From positions 1 to 9,951 of the forward strand of contig JADZDV010000227.1 in NCBI GenBank assembly GCA_020850915.1: 9,951 nt of DNA. Reading direction: 5' to 3'. How positions within the stretch are numbered: the first letter of the stretch is position 1; every line of letters begins with the position of its first letter. The translations under genes and the position numbers were made by a program. The stretch is from Chloroflexota bacterium (GTDB taxonomy: Bacteria; Chloroflexota; UBA6077; JADZDV01). Shown one piece after another: positions 1 through 7,112 of the stretch. The notes below the pieces were generated by a model, which had not been told where the DNA came from, made no database searches, and worked only from the letters and a program-made list of their open reading frames with translations.

Positions 1-425
1 ACCACCACCACCTGGTCGCCCGACTTCGGCGTGGCGCTGTCGCCGATCCGCTGGGGGCCGCGGCGGATGCGCGTGTCAGACGTCAGGTTGTAGCTCTTCA
101 CATCGCCGGTGTCGTTCGTCTTGATCTTGAGGCTGGAGCTGGATGCGTCGGTCACCGTGCCCGGCGTCATAGCCACCGTGTGGACCTGGTTGTTCTGGTC
201 GCTGAAGCGAAGCTGCCCGCTGTAGAAATGGAGGAACCGCTCGGCCGGCGTCAGGTCCTTCAGCCACTGCAGCTCCGCCGGCATGTCGCCGAAGGGCCCC
301 ATCGGCGCGGCGTGGGCCGCCAGTGGCCCCAACACACCTGCTCGCACCGCCAGGACTCCCACCCCGAGCACCAGAGCCATCGCCGTGGCCGTCACAGCAA
401 CCGCTCGTAGAAAGCCTTTCATCAT
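1..425 (-). CDS. Secreted protein with DUF5666-like domain (3' end outside window)
   Basis: The reading frame opens at ATG 425 (a second in-frame ATG is at 422) and stays open to the left edge, giving 141 codons without a stop; the C-terminus is missing. GAGGTG lies just upstream of the start and is a good ribosome site. The N-terminus is a clear signal peptide: MMKGFLR, then a long Ala/Val/Leu stretch, then a likely cleavage site after AHA near residue 41. The mature part holds a beta-rich stretch (GTVTDASSSSLKIKT, then SDTRIRRG and a later GDQVVVV). This resembles the DUF5666 type of small secreted beta-barrel domain, in which a 'GTV..v...tltvkt' strand pair is followed by 'T.irrg' and 'GD.V.V'. 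Biochemical function is unknown. The gene is divergent from the DltD-like gene and shares its upstream region, including the direct-repeat operator at 524-553. The gene is well supported; the family name is tentative. Confidence 0.75.
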   Translation of the reverse strand, partial: MMKGFLRAVAVTATAMALVLGVGVLAVRAGVLGPLAAHAAPMGPFGDMPAELQWLKDLTPAERFLHFYSGQLRFSDQNNQVHTVAMTPGTVTDASSSSLKIKTNDTGDVKSYNLTSDTRIRRGPQRIGDSATPKSGDQVVV

Positions 426-523
426 GGTCACCTCTGACCGTTGGCGTTAGGTTCGGCGGGCGCTGCTCGCACCTGCCGTTGTCTACAGCGTAGAACTCGG
501 TCGTCGCCGGCTCGTTTCTACTA

Positions 524-553
524 TGTGAACGAGGTGTGAACGGCCCGTCAACG
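524..553. promoter_or_regulatory. Direct-repeat operator, 11-bp period (PhoB/PhoP-like)
   Basis: TGTGAACG occurs at 524-531 and again, identical, at 535-542. A degenerate copy, CGTCAACG (6 of 8), follows at 546-553. All three have the same 11-bp register. Tandem 7-8 bp sites spaced by one helical turn are the typical target of OmpR/PhoB-family regulators, and read on the minus strand the unit is CGTTCACA, close to the actinobacterial PhoP box core GTTCACC. The site lies between two divergent genes, so it could control either or both. A GATGAT (558-563) could serve as -10 for the plus-strand gene. TTGACG (551-546, minus) followed by CATAGT (526-521) could serve the minus-strand gene with a long 19-bp spacer. 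The repeat is seen directly; the regulator class is inferred. Confidence 0.5.
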
Positions 554-613
554 TTCCGATGATCCGTCTTCCTCATGGGTTCTTCGCCTTAACGGCCGTA
601 CAAGAAGACCACG

Positions 614-2005
614 ATGAGCATTGGTGCCATTCCCTGGCGATCAATCGGCTCCGCTCGCCACCGTGATGAACGGCTTGCCGCTGCGCGCGGCGAGCGTCCA
701 CGCATCCAGACGACGCCAGGTGTGGCCAACTCGACGTATCACCTGCACGCCGCGTTGCTGGCCCTGCTGCTGGTCGGGGTGCTGATCGGGGCTGGCTGGA
801 AGTACGCCGAACAGCTCGAGCGCCAGGACGTGCGTGCGCTCTCCTTCTTCGCTCTCCACGAGCCGCGACCCGACCAGGTAGATGTCCAGCCGAGCGCCAT
901 CGCCATCCAGGGGCGGGCTCTCCAGGCTGCCGCCTTCGACCAGCCGGATCTCCTGCCCATCTACGGCAGCTCCGAGCTGCTCCCCCGTTCGTTCGAGGGC
1001 GAGTACTTCCCCGGCCTCCTCTTCCGTGACTTCCCCACCGGCTTCACCGTCTTCCCGGTCGGCCGTCCGGGCAGCGCCTCCCTGATCATCCTGCAGCGAT
1101 TGGCGGCGGTCGGCGCGGACCTGCGCGGGAAGAAGGTCGTCATCTCCGTCTCGCCCACCTGGCTCTACGGCAGTGACGTCGTCCAGCGGAACTACTACCT
1201 GGGCAATTTCTCCCGCCAGCAGGCCACGGAGCTGGCGTTCAGCTCCGAGCTGAGCCTGGAGCTCAAGGCCGACGCGGCTCGCCGGATGCTCCAGTTCTCC
1301 CCCACCCTGCGCCGTGAGCCGCTGCTGCGCTTCGCCCTGCAGCAAGCCGCAAGTGAGTCGCCGATCAGCCGAGCGCTCTACGCTCTGGCGTTCCCGCTGG
1401 GCAAGCTGCAGAACTTCATCTACCGTCTCCAGGATCACTGGGAGTCACTCCGCTTCCTGCAGAAGTACAGCAAGCAGCTTCCGTCCGTCGCCCACATTCC
1501 CCTCCCGCTGGACTGGCGCTCTCTGCTCAGCAGCGCCCAGCGCGACGCGGTGGCCCACGCGCAGGGCAACCCCTACGGCTTTGACGATGACCTCTGGGCG
1601 ACCGAGGCGACCGCGGGCAAATGGAGCGACATCATGAGCGACGCCGCCTTTGGCGAGACGATCCGCCGACCGCGGCCGTGGCAGGACCTGGATCTCCTAC
1701 TGCGCGGCGTGCGCGAGTTGGGGGCGCAGCCGCTGCTCATCGGCCAGCCGATCGCCGGAGCGTACTTCGAATCGCGGGGCGTCTCGCAGCCGACCCGCGC
1801 GCAGTATTACCAACGGCTCCGCGAGGCGGCTACCAAGTACGACGTGCCGCTCTTCACGTTCAGCCGGCAGGACGGGAATGTCGGCTTTGTCGTCGACCCC
1901 TCCTCACACCTCAGCCGCTTCGGCTGGGCCGCCTATGACTGCGTCCTGGACGCCTTCTACCACGACACCCTGGATCAGGCCGATAGCTGCAGCAGCGCGC
2001 GGTGA
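614..2005 (+). CDS. DltD-like membrane-anchored SGNH-type esterase/acyltransferase
   Basis: A 463-residue protein with one N-terminal membrane helix (about residues 45-62), so the rest is probably outside the membrane. It carries DltD family landmarks in order: GSSEL at 118-122 (nucleophile Ser119 or Ser120), FPVGRPG followed by a Leu/Ile-rich helix (147-163), LRGKKVVISVSP (170-181), and a C-terminal D428-P-S-S-H432 followed by FGW (436-438) that would supply the Asp/His of the triad. In the usual family motif the Asp and His are separated by two residues; here there are three. In Firmicutes DltD acts with DltA, DltB and DltC to add D-alanine to teichoic acids, but no dltABC is in this window, so the substrate is open. 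The N-terminal tail of about 44 residues before the helix is long for the family. The ribosome site is weak (AAGAAG), so a downstream start is possible. Confidence 0.8.
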   Translation: MSIGAIPWRSIGSARHRDERLAAARGERPRIQTTPGVANSTYHLHAALLALLLVGVLIGAGWKYAEQLERQDVRALSFFALHEPRPDQVDVQPSAIAIQGRALQAAAFDQPDLLPIYGSSELLPRSFEGEYFPGLLFRDFPTGFTVFPVGRPGSASLIILQRLAAVGADLRGKKVVISVSPTWLYGSDVVQRNYYLGNFSRQQATELAFSSELSLELKADAARRMLQFSPTLRREPLLRFALQQAASESPISRALYALAFPLGKLQNFIYRLQDHWESLRFLQKYSKQLPSVAHIPLPLDWRSLLSSAQRDAVAHAQGNPYGFDDDLWATEATAGKWSDIMSDAAFGETIRRPRPWQDLDLLLRGVRELGAQPLLIGQPIAGAYFESRGVSQPTRAQYYQRLREAATKYDVPLFTFSRQDGNVGFVVDPSSHLSRFGWAAYDCVLDAFYHDTLDQADSCSSAR

Positions 2006-2035
2006 GCTGTCCAGGCTCGAGGCGAGATGACAGCA

Positions 2036-2828
2036 TCATTGGGAGATCGCCGCGAGCTGCTCGCTGGCCAGGGCTGCGCATGACGCGGCAGTGATAGCTG
2101 GATCTTCCAGTCCCTGAACGGCCCGGACCACCATCTGCGTGCCCTCGGCCGCTTCTGTCTTGAACAGGACGTCGAGTATCTCTATGGCCTCCCGCGAGAA
2201 GGCTTTCCACGCCTGCTTGAAGAAGATCGAGAGACGTCGCGCGCAGTAACCGGGAGACGTCGAGCGCGTCCTTATCATCCCGGCGGTTCAGCATGCCGCG
2301 TCGGTCGGCGATCTTGTGCAGCTTTGCGATCAGCAAGGCCGAAGGGCCTGCAACGGCTACCTCCGCAAGACGATGGTCCTCCGGATCGAGCGACTCGATG
2401 GTCCTCAGTGCGTTGTCGATTACCGCGCCTTCTAATCCACGCGCCTTTCGAGCCACGGTGTTGCCGTGCGGCCCCAGCTTCGCACCCCGTCGACCGCTTC
2501 CGCCGAGCAACTCCGGCACCATCAGATCAACCGGCACGCCGTAACGACCGATCCACGTCCCGACATGGCTGAGATCGGCTGCCCGAACAAATCCTGCTCT
2601 CTGCATGAGCTCTTCCAGAGGCGGTGCATCTGCCAGTCGCTGGGGGTTGAGCGCAAGGTCGGCGTCCGTCGTGAAGGGCGCCACCGCCAGATCGCTTTCG
2701 CCAGTATGGGTATAGATCGCCTGCGCGCCGACAAGCAGGACGGCGGCTTGATGGTCTCGCAGCGCCTCCAGCGCGTCCAGCAGCACCCGACGCGCTCGAA
2801 CGTAGACCGGATCAATCTCGCCATTCAC
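2036..2828 (-). pseudogene. AbiEii/DUF6036-like nucleotidyltransferase, frameshifted
   Basis: Starts at GTG 2828 behind GAGGGAG (2836-2842, spacing 7), overlapping the upstream gene by 17 nt. The first 212 or so codons carry the nucleotidyltransferase pattern: VGAQAIYTHTG (33-43), TTDADL with Asp55 and Asp57, a third acidic residue Asp101 in VPVDLMVPE, and AKLHKIADR (168-175 region) that resembles the conserved lysine motif of AbiEii-like toxins. After ESLLA the frame turns into Arg/Gly/Ser-rich nonsense ending at 1911. The adjacent frame instead gives a natural helical continuation (EAIEILDVLF, then VQGLEDP and ASCAALASEQLAAIS) ending with TGA at 2036-2038. A net +1 (or -2) change near 2185-2200 would join the two; the GGG run at 2191-2193 (minus) is one candidate spot. 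It may be a true mutation, an assembly error or, less likely, programmed frameshifting. The active-site half is intact. The family resembles the toxin half of type IV (AbiE-like) modules. Confidence 0.7.
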
Positions 2829-3939
2829 TCTCGTGCTCCCTCATCCAACGGATCAGCTCCTCTCCCTCTGAAGGGCTCCGCCCCGGGCCGGTTAGCAGGT
2901 CGACGGCAACCTGCGGTAGCGCGGCGTAGCTGACACCGTCGCGCTTCCACGTGCGTTCGAAAACGACCACGTCAAAGGGCTCGGCGAGGACGACGTTGGC
3001 GCCGGTTCCAGCAGGCCGAAGCTTGAGGTTTGCGACCGTCTCGGTCACGTCGCTGGCGTATATGGTCGCCAGGCGGGGAACGGCAATCGGCGCCACCTGG
3101 GCCGCGGCCAGGGACCCGGTGACCGCGTATGGGGCTGACAGACCTCTGATCCGCTCCAGCAGGGCCGGCAACCCTCGTGGCTCGAGAAATGTCCGGGCCC
3201 GGTTCATTCGCACAAAAGAGTAGTCCTCGGCCCATCGACGAATCAGGTCGGCCCAGTGCACCTCTGTCACCGGGCCGCGCGGCTCGCGCACGATGAGCCC
3301 TTCTCGATCCAGCAGCTCAAAGACCCGGGCTACCGTGCCCCGAGAGCTACCAGCCGAACTGACGAACTGGTCAACTCGGAACGGCGGTCTCAGCTCACAC
3401 AGCGCCCGGACCATGCGAGCGGCGCCCGGCCCTTTCAACGAGCGAAGTGGCGGGCCCTCTACCGATCTTGCCCAGGGATCCGAAGCTGCGCCCTCCGTCT
3501 CGATGTACAGCGCCGGGCGTTCGAGACTCAATCGAAGATTGCCGGTAGCGTCCGCGTACGCCAGTCCAGCGTCCGCTAGACCCACCCGCGTGCGAGGCGA
3601 GAGGTAGCTCGAGACGACCATGCCGGCAGCGTCGGTCGCTCCTGCGCCCCAGCGCTTTAGCTGTTCCGCTGCCAGCGGTACCATTCGCGGGTCGAGTCGT
3701 CGCTTCGCCTCCACCAACACGGTCCCGCGCGCGCCGTCTGGAGCAGAGATTGACACAACTGCATCTGGTACACCGCTGGAGAGGCGAGATTCTCGTCTGA
3801 GCGGATTCGGCTGAATCTCAGCTTTCCAGCCCCGTGGAAGCCTCGACTCGATCGTCTTGACGACCTCGGACAGCAGACGCTCCTCCCTCGGTGGGAGCTC
3901 TGGGTCACTCCATTTTCCAAGAATTGTGATTTTCCGCAT
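2812..3939 (-). CDS. PD-(D/E)XK nuclease-like / winged-helix AbiEi-type regulator
   Basis: With ATG 3939 as start this is a 375-residue protein. Residues about 40-135 resemble a PD-(D/E)XK (restriction-endonuclease-fold) domain: P58-D59, then E77-A78-K79 in VLVEAKRR, then Gln93 on the next helix; the segment ends in a conserved-looking ADATGNLRL (129-137). A winged helix follows at about 172-225 (FRVDQFVSSAGSSRGTVARV, then LLDREGLIVREPRGP). The C-terminal part (240-375), with YAVTGSLAAA, resembles the AbiEi-type antitoxin C-terminus. The next gene, a nucleotidyltransferase, overlaps by 17 nt, the layout of AbiE-like type IV toxin-antitoxin pairs in which the first protein represses the operon and neutralises the second. 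An upstream in-frame ATG at 3951 adds MFHV; neither start has a Shine-Dalgarno site, and a possible -10 at 3952-3947 would make 3939 leaderless. Whether the nuclease-like domain cuts DNA or only binds it is not decidable here. Confidence 0.75.
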   Translation of the reverse strand: MRKITILGKWSDPELPPREERLLSEVVKTIESRLPRGWKAEIQPNPLRRESRLSSGVPDAVVSISAPDGARGTVLVEAKRRLDPRMVPLAAEQLKRWGAGATDAAGMVVSSYLSPRTRVGLADAGLAYADATGNLRLSLERPALYIETEGAASDPWARSVEGPPLRSLKGPGAARMVRALCELRPPFRVDQFVSSAGSSRGTVARVFELLDREGLIVREPRGPVTEVHWADLIRRWAEDYSFVRMNRARTFLEPRGLPALLERIRGLSAPYAVTGSLAAAQVAPIAVPRLATIYASDVTETVANLKLRPAGTGANVVLAEPFDVVVFERTWKRDGVSYAALPQVAVDLLTGPGRSPSEGEELIRWMREHESEWRD

Positions 3940-3940
3940 A

Positions 3941-3975
3941 ACATGGAACATAGCATTTTCTGGAAAACACCGCCA
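3941..3975 (-). promoter_or_regulatory. Putative promoter and operator of the AbiE-like module
   Basis: On the minus strand TGCTATGTT (3955-3947) matches an extended -10 (TGn followed by TATGTT, 4 of 6). It would place transcription start at about 3941-3939, right at the chosen ATG. Directly upstream lies the inverted repeat TTTTC-TG-GAAAA (3956-3967, perfect 5-bp arms), in the spacer where a repressor would block polymerase. The winged-helix product of this operon is the natural candidate ligand. No good -35 is visible (TGGCGG at the expected place). Confidence 0.35.
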
Positions 3976-4046
3976 GGAGCAGGATCGTCGCACCGTTGGT
4001 CCTGTCGACGACCTCGATTCAGCCTCTTCACGTTGTCGTCCCGGAC

Positions 4047-4068
4047 GAACGTTCACAGACTCGTGACC
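4047..4068. promoter_or_regulatory. Putative operator upstream of the regulator-kinase-ruv operon
   Basis: GAACGTTC (4047-4054) is a perfect 8-bp palindrome and overlaps GTTCAC-N6-GTGACC (4051-4068), an imperfect inverted repeat (5 of 6). CGTTCACA at 4050-4057 is the exact reverse complement of the TGTGAACG unit repeated at 524 and 535. That hints that the same regulator, perhaps the response regulator encoded just downstream, binds both places. Only one clear copy is present here, so this is weaker than the 524-553 site. Confidence 0.3.
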
Positions 4069-4100
4069 ACTGCGCCACGTCCTCGCTTCGTGCGCGGACT

Positions 4101-4106
4101 TATCAT
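4101..4106 (+). promoter_or_regulatory. Putative -10 box of the response regulator operon
   Basis: TATCAT matches the TATAAT consensus at 5 of 6 positions, with no convincing -35 at 16-18 bp upstream (CGTCCT), as expected for an activator-dependent promoter. Start of transcription would be about 4112-4114, a few bases before GTG 4118 and 16-18 bases before ATG 4130, so the leader is very short. If so, the inverted repeat at 4047-4068 lies about 35-60 bp upstream of the start point. Confidence 0.4.
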
Positions 4107-4117
4107 GTCCTGGGAGC

Positions 4118-4843
4118 GTGGCGCAGCCGATGGCGACGGTGCTGATTGCTGAGGACGAGCGGGAGTTGTCCAGTCTGCTCAGGCGGCATCTCGAGGATGA
4201 AGGGTATCGCGTCCTGCAGGCGTTCAACGGCCAGGACGCGCTGGACCTCGCGCTCCGCGAGCGGCCGGACCTGCTAATCCTCGACTGGATGCTGCCCCGC
4301 CTCGACGGCCTCGAGGTCTGTCGCCGGGTGCGCCGCCAGAGCGTCATCCCCATCCTCATGCTCACCGCGCGCTCGGAGGAGATCGATCGTGTGCTCGGAC
4401 TGGAGGTTGGCGCCGACGACTACCTGACCAAGCCGTTCTCCATCCGCGAGCTTCTGGCGCGGGTGCGGGCCGTTTTCCGCCGCGCCGACATGCTCAGCGA
4501 GACGTTCGCGGCCTCGTCCTCTCAGAGCAAAGCCGTTGTCCACGGACCGCTGACGGTCGATCCGATCGGCCGCACTGCCACCCTGGCTGACGAGCCGATC
4601 GACCTCACTCCGAAAGAGCTGGACCTGCTCTACCTGCTCGCCTCCAACCCCGGGCGCGCCTTCTCTCGTGACTACTTGATGGAGAAGGTCTGGGGCTATG
4701 AGTCGGGCGGGTTCGATCGCACGGTGGACACCCACATTCTGCGCCTCCGCAAAAAGCTCGGCCCGCTAGGCGAGCGGATCGAGACGGTCTGGAGTGTGGG
4801 CTACAAGTTCAGCACGGAGCGCAAGGCCGGCGGAGGCCGCTGA
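4118..4843 (+). CDS. OmpR/PhoB-family response regulator
   Basis: A 241-residue DNA-binding response regulator. The receiver domain (6-122) has the acidic pair Glu12-Asp13, the phosphoacceptor Asp56 in LLILDWMLP, Thr83 in MLTAR and Lys105 in LTKPF. A linker of about 20 residues leads to an OmpR-type winged helix (140-233) with the family signatures LTPKELDLLYLLASNPGRAFSR, split as LTPKELDLL at 163-171 and GRAFSR at 179-184, then VDTHILRLRKKL (203-214) and VWSVGYKF (224-231). Length and motifs place it with PhoB-like regulators. The listed start is GTG 4118; ATG 4130 (MATVLIAEDE) gives the more usual N-terminus and is equally acceptable. Its stop overlaps the start of the sensor kinase by one base, so they are cognate partners and translationally coupled. 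The downstream ruv genes are in the same run. Target genes cannot be read from the sequence, but the repeated TGTGAACG sites are candidates. Confidence 0.95.
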   Translation: MAQPMATVLIAEDERELSSLLRRHLEDEGYRVLQAFNGQDALDLALRERPDLLILDWMLPRLDGLEVCRRVRRQSVIPILMLTARSEEIDRVLGLEVGADDYLTKPFSIRELLARVRAVFRRADMLSETFAASSSQSKAVVHGPLTVDPIGRTATLADEPIDLTPKELDLLYLLASNPGRAFSRDYLMEKVWGYESGGFDRTVDTHILRLRKKLGPLGERIETVWSVGYKFSTERKAGGGR

Positions 4844-6546
4844 TGGCGCAGCCAGCCCAGTCACCACCGCGGTCACGGCGGTCCGGCAGCCTGCGCTGGC
4901 AGCTCTGGACCTCCCACGTCACCGTCGTCGTCATCACCCTCGTCAGCATGGTCGGCAGCCTCCTCCTCTTGGCCGGCGTGCAGCTCTTCCGCCAGGGGCT
5001 CGTGGGGCGCGAGCCCGCCCAGGACGCCGAGGTCATGGCGATCGCTATCGGCAACCTCGTCCGCCGCGGCGCGCCAGAGGAGACGGTCAGCCTCGTGCTC
5101 GGCGAGCTGCGCCAGGGCGGCCTGCGCGTGCCGGTCGGCCCGTTCGAGGGCGAGCGCGGCCCGCGCTGGAGCCTGCCGGCCGCCCTCCGCCCGGACGTGG
5201 ACAATCTCGACTACCTCGTGCTCGTCGGGCCGGACCTCAGGGTCATGGCGGCCTCGGACCGCGGCCGCTTCCCGCCCGGCAGCGGCTTTCCGCCGGCGAG
5301 CGATCCCGCGCTGGACCGTGCCCTGCGCGCGGCGTTGAGCGGCGTGCGCAATCCCGCGACGCTCTCCCTGCGCCAGGAAGGCATCGCGGAGATCGGTGTG
5401 TTCCCGATCGCTGACGCGGGCGGACGCCCCATCGCCGCCCTCGTGCTGGCGCGGAACGGCAGCGTGTCCCGCAACCTGCCGCTCCCGCTGCTGGTCGCTC
5501 GCAGTATCGTGGCGTTCGGCATCGCCTCGGCTGTCCTGCTGCTGGGCGCCTCGGTCTTCGCCGTCGTCTTCTCCGGCGTGGCCGCCTACCTGCTGGCCCG
5601 CCGCCTGGTCGGTCGGCTGGAGCGGCTCTCCCGGGCCGCCGAGCGCGTGAGCGCTGGCGATCTGACCCAGCGGGTGGCGCCCGGGCAGCCGGACGAAGTG
5701 GGCGAGCTGGGCCAGCGCTTCAACGCCATGGTCGCGCGCCTCCAGGAGACCGTCGCGGCGCTCGAGGTGGAGAAGGAGCGCGTCGAGCACGCCCTGCGCA
5801 CCAGGCAAGAGCTGGTCGCCAACGTCTCTCACGACCTCCGCACGCCGGTCGCTTCCATCCTCGGTCACGTCGAGTCGCTCGCCATGGCCGAGCAGCCAGA
5901 CCGCCAGCGCCTGCGCGAGTACCTGGACGTCATCGAGCGCGAGGCCGTCCAGTTGAGCCGCCTGATCGATGACCTGTTCATCCTTGCCACCGGCGAGGCT
6001 GGCGCCCTGCCCCTCCACGCGGAGCTGATCGCCCTGGACGCCATCGTGCCGGAGCTGGTCCAGGCGCTGGCGCCGATGGCCCGGCGCGACCGCCAGGTGA
6101 CGATGATCAGTGCCCTCGAGCCGGACCTCCCGCCGGTCCTGGCGGATCGCCAGCGCTTCAGCCAGGTGCTCCAGAACCTGCTCCGCAACGCGCTCCGCTA
6201 CACCCCCGAGGGCGGTCTGATCTCCGTCAACGCCGTCCGCAAGGAGAACGCTGTCGAAGTGAGCGTGGCCGACACGGGCGTGGGCATCCCGCCCGAGGAG
6301 CTGCCGCGCGTCTTCGAGCGCTTCTACCGCGGTGACCCCGCCCGCAACCGGGCCGCTGGCGGTGCCGGGCTGGGCCTCGCCATTGTCCGCGAGCTGGTCG
6401 AGGCGATGGGCGGCCGGGTGGCGGTCGAGAGCGTGGTCGACGAGGGCAGCCGCTTCAGCTTCACCCTGCCGATCGCGGACAGTCCGGCGCGGCCCAGCGA
6501 CGAACGGGCGGACCGGCCCGCCGCCTCGCGGACGCCGGTGGTATGA
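4843..6546 (+). CDS. PhoR-type membrane sensor histidine kinase
   Basis: A 567-residue kinase that would phosphorylate the upstream regulator. Order of parts: membrane helix 1 (about 24-48), an outside sensory region of about 160 residues (50-210) with no fold I recognise, membrane helix 2 (about 213-250), HAMP linker (251-305, with AGDLTQRV and DEVGELGQRFNAM), coiled coil, HisKA domain with His330 in NVSHDLRTPVASI, then the ATPase domain with N-box NLLRNALRY (445-453), G1 box DTGVGIP (477-483), F box FERFY (491-495) and G2 box GGAGLGLAI (506-514). All catalytic elements are present. The start ATG at 4843 shares one base with the regulator's TGA and has GGAGG at 4832-4836 with a 6-nt spacing. 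Its own stop overlaps the ruvC start by four bases. What it senses is unknown; the PhoR-like layout suggests phosphate or envelope signals, but this is inference. Confidence 0.95.
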   Translation: MAQPAQSPPRSRRSGSLRWQLWTSHVTVVVITLVSMVGSLLLLAGVQLFRQGLVGREPAQDAEVMAIAIGNLVRRGAPEETVSLVLGELRQGGLRVPVGPFEGERGPRWSLPAALRPDVDNLDYLVLVGPDLRVMAASDRGRFPPGSGFPPASDPALDRALRAALSGVRNPATLSLRQEGIAEIGVFPIADAGGRPIAALVLARNGSVSRNLPLPLLVARSIVAFGIASAVLLLGASVFAVVFSGVAAYLLARRLVGRLERLSRAAERVSAGDLTQRVAPGQPDEVGELGQRFNAMVARLQETVAALEVEKERVEHALRTRQELVANVSHDLRTPVASILGHVESLAMAEQPDRQRLREYLDVIEREAVQLSRLIDDLFILATGEAGALPLHAELIALDAIVPELVQALAPMARRDRQVTMISALEPDLPPVLADRQRFSQVLQNLLRNALRYTPEGGLISVNAVRKENAVEVSVADTGVGIPPEELPRVFERFYRGDPARNRAAGGAGLGLAIVRELVEAMGGRVAVESVVDEGSRFSFTLPIADSPARPSDERADRPAASRTPVV

Positions 6547-7112
6547 TGCGCGTCCTCGGCGTTGATCCGGGGCTCGTCCGCACCGGCTGGGCGCTCGTCC
6601 GCGCCACCGACGACGGCTACCTGCTCGAAGCCAGCGGGCTCATTGCGCCGGACGGGCAGGCCGAGCTGGGCGCGCGGCTGGCGGAGGGCTATGTCCGCTT
6701 CGTCGAGGTGCTGGCGACCTGCAAGCCGGACGTGGTGGTGCTGGAAGACGTCTTCTCGGCCCCCCAGCACCCCCGCGCGGCGCTGCTGATGGCCCACATG
6801 CGGGGCGTGCTCTGCCTGGCGACCGGCCAGCGCGGAGTGCGGCTGGAGCCGATGACAGCCACCACGGTCAAGCAGCGGCTGACCGGCAACGGACACGCTT
6901 CGAAGGAGCAGGTACAGGGAATGGCCCTGCGGCTGTGTGGTCTGGAGCCGCGCCAGATGCGCGCCGACGTGAGCGATGCCATCGCCCTGGCAGTCGCCGG
7001 CCTGAACCAGTTCGCCTCCGCTCCGGCCGAGACGCTGCGCCAGTTGGCCCAGCCTTCGCCGCGCCCCCGGCGTTCCCGGCGCGCCAGCCCCGCCGCGCGA
7101 GGCGGCGAGTGA
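6543..7112 (+). CDS. ruvC: Crossover junction endodeoxyribonuclease RuvC
   Basis: The Holliday junction resolvase: a dimeric nuclease that makes paired nicks in four-way junctions during recombinational repair, acting with RuvAB. The 189-residue protein has the RNase H-like fold signatures: LGVDPGLVRTGWA (5-17) with catalytic Asp8, VVVLEDVF (64-71) with Glu68, VKQRLTGNGHASKEQV (109-124) for junction contact, and ADVSDAIALA (141-150) with Asp142 and Asp145, so all four acidic residues are kept. The C-terminus (about 165-189) is a Pro/Arg/Ser-rich basic tail beyond the usual end of the fold. ATG 6543 overlaps the kinase TGA as ATGA; the next ATG, 6546, gives the canonical MRVLGVDPG and is better spaced from GGTGG (6537-6541), so it may be the real start. 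The coupling to a sensor kinase is unusual. Confidence 0.96.
   Translation: MMRVLGVDPGLVRTGWALVRATDDGYLLEASGLIAPDGQAELGARLAEGYVRFVEVLATCKPDVVVLEDVFSAPQHPRAALLMAHMRGVLCLATGQRGVRLEPMTATTVKQRLTGNGHASKEQVQGMALRLCGLEPRQMRADVSDAIALAVAGLNQFASAPAETLRQLAQPSPRPRRSRRASPAARGGE

Noticed and set aside
641..1438. Long minus-strand open frame opposite the DltD-like gene
   Set aside because: The plus frame has the DltD motifs; the minus frame is Arg/Glu/Gly/Gln-rich with no recognisable pattern, as expected from GC-rich antisense.
1911..2190. Extension of the nucleotidyltransferase frame to 1911
   Set aside because: After about codon 213 the frame is Arg/Gly/Ser-rich and overlaps the DltD-like gene, while the adjacent frame gives a normal helical end at 2036.
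4047..4054. GAACGTTC as a LexA (SOS) box for the ruv operon
   Set aside because: The known GAAC/GTTC-type SOS box has a 4-nt spacer; here the arms abut. I found no spaced version upstream of the regulator or ruvB.
3952..4365. N-terminal extension of the winged-helix gene up to 4365
   Set aside because: It would run antisense through the response regulator, gives Arg/Ser-rich sequence, and crosses the likely promoters.
4873..6018. 381-codon minus-strand open frame opposite the sensor kinase
   Set aside because: It is antisense to clear HAMP and HisKA coding sequence and is a low-complexity Gln/Ala/Arg/His composition.
6935..7108. Longer start for ruvA inside ruvC
   Set aside because: The added residues are an out-of-frame reading of RuvC; GTG 7109 matches the normal RuvA start and has GAGG at the right distance.
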